A stretch of 51,120 nt of DNA from an uncultured Clostridia bacterium (GTDB lineage: Bacteria; Bacillota; Clostridia; Oscillospirales; Acutalibacteraceae), in contig CALEII010000038.1 of assembly GCA_937876205.1 (NCBI GenBank), positions 1-51,120 on the forward strand, given 5' to 3'. Each line of letters starts with the position of its first letter. Position 1 is the stretch's first letter. Below, piece after piece: positions 50,579 through 51,120 of this stretch. The notes under the pieces are model-generated. The model did no database searches. It was not told the origin of the DNA and worked only from the letters and a program-made list of their open reading frames with translations. A program made the position numbers and the translations under genes.

Positions 50579-50984
50579 TTTTTGCCAGTCTCCTTTCCAT
50601 CGCGCGAATTCCTGCCGTTATGAGAAGAACCATGGCGATATAGATAAGTGCCATAACAAGGTAGGGCACCATATATTCGTAGTTTCCGTCGCCAATACGC
50701 TGGAAGGCATATTTAAGGTCTGCAACTGCAACGAAGCTGGCAACAGACGTATCTTTGACAAGTGCTATAAATTCGTTGCCGAGTGAGGGTAGGATACCCT
50801 TCATAGCTTGGGGAACGACGATTTTGGCCATTGATACACGGAAATTGAGGCCGAGCGCGCGTGCCGCTTCGAGCTGTCCGCCGTCTACGGCGAGAATGCC
50901 GCCGCGCATGATCTCAGCCACGTAAGCACCGCTATTCATACCGAAAATGATAACGCATACCCAAAGGCCGGATACTCCGGCACC
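50562..50984 (-). pseudogene. 5'-truncated GlnP-like amino-acid ABC permease
   Basis: The C-terminal ~140 residues of a polar amino-acid ABC permease, with the EAA-loop MNSGAYVAEIMRGGILAVDGGQLEAARALGLN and GNEFIALVKDTSVASFVAVADL. The permease-like frame is open from 50984 (GAGVSGLWVCVIIFG precedes the ATG at 50939) and stops against a TGA at 50985-50987; the N-terminal half is absent. It overlaps the GlnQ-like start by 17 bases, the normal glnPQ arrangement. Base composition is more G+C-rich than the neighbours. Confidence 0.7.
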
Positions 50985-51118
50985 TCAAAAGTGTCCTCGG
51001 TGTACAGCATGAGCATGTTCATGCCCAGGCAGGCCAGCTGATCAATATAGCGCTTGACGGCTTCTACCTTCATCACCGCATTGCGGGACATATCGGCCAT
51101 CACGCCGCAGGATTCAAA
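50957..51118 (-). pseudogene. GH20 beta-N-acetylhexosaminidase fragment
   Basis: A minus-strand frame entering from the window end reads MADMSRNAVMKVEAVKRYID, LGMNMLMLYTEDTFEVPEYP, then FGY at 50965-50957, and then a non-homologous run to a stop. This matches family 20 glycoside hydrolases around the conserved LMLYTEDT-EVP segment. The similarity ends where permease similarity begins, with up to 28 bases fitting both, so the gene is broken by a join. The rest of the gene would lie beyond the right edge. Confidence 0.65.
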
Positions 51119-51120
51119 AT

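Overview
The window looks like a gut Firmicute of the Ruminococcus / Oscillospiraceae type. The evidence is low-to-moderate GC, AGGAGG ribosome binding sites, sporulation genes (yqfC, yqfD, a ylbJ-like gene), a T-box on alaS, CIRCE control of groESL, and secreted proteins carrying dockerin-like repeats. No rRNA, tRNA or CRISPR array was found. All functional calls rest on reading motifs by eye; no database search was run.

Positions 1-17,402 form an A+T-rich accessory island of mobile-element pieces and candidate conflict genes. It opens with the end of a contractile-tail (prophage or tailocin) module: a baseplate spike with an HxH tip, then a protein with a SUKH-like C-terminus. Next is an IncQ-type oriT beside a DUF3847 gene and an actin-like ParM/ParR-type pair, with no relaxase in the window. 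Then come an alpha/beta hydrolase, an ApeA-like HEPN protein, a DUF6076-like gene under a LexA-box promoter followed by an element-type sigma factor, a probable ART/KptA-like domain fused to an HNH nuclease domain, an XRE-TPR regulator and TnpV.

The most interesting locus is 12,521-17,347, five same-strand genes closed by a strong terminator. They encode a dikinase-like protein with permuted domains (phospho-His swivelling domain before ATP-grasp), a histidine phosphatase, an HD-domain protein, a two-TM beta-rich protein resembling the CBASS effector Cap15, and a trypsin-like protease. Three of the four junctions are translationally coupled and no CD-NTase is present. I propose it as a candidate undescribed defence or signalling system in which phosphotransfer enzymes replace the cyclic-nucleotide synthase.

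Positions 17,458-49,026 are core chromosome: patatin lipase, radC, PHP phosphoesterase, fucose mutarotase, dCMP deaminase, two PAP-like metallophosphoesterases, a lone E2-type acyltransferase, a CoA-transferase, an SGNH hydrolase, the recO-era-ybeY-phoH-yqfD-yqfC cluster, a ylbJ-like gene, a TetR regulator, groESL, a 44-residue peptide gene, a dockerin/MBL protein, a GPH sugar symporter, rnmV-holA-comEC, a HIT protein and T-box-controlled alaS. A hairpin-ended MITE-like repeat occurs three times, with solo hairpins elsewhere. A different 399-bp element with perfect 15-bp terminal inverted repeats lies upstream of alaS.

The last 1.7 kb (49,436-51,120) is a patchwork: a GlnQ N-terminus fused in frame to a dockerin/linker/CxxC tail, a 5'-truncated GlnP, and a GH20 fragment. 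It is either a real rearrangement or an assembly or amplification chimera, and annotation there should be treated as provisional.
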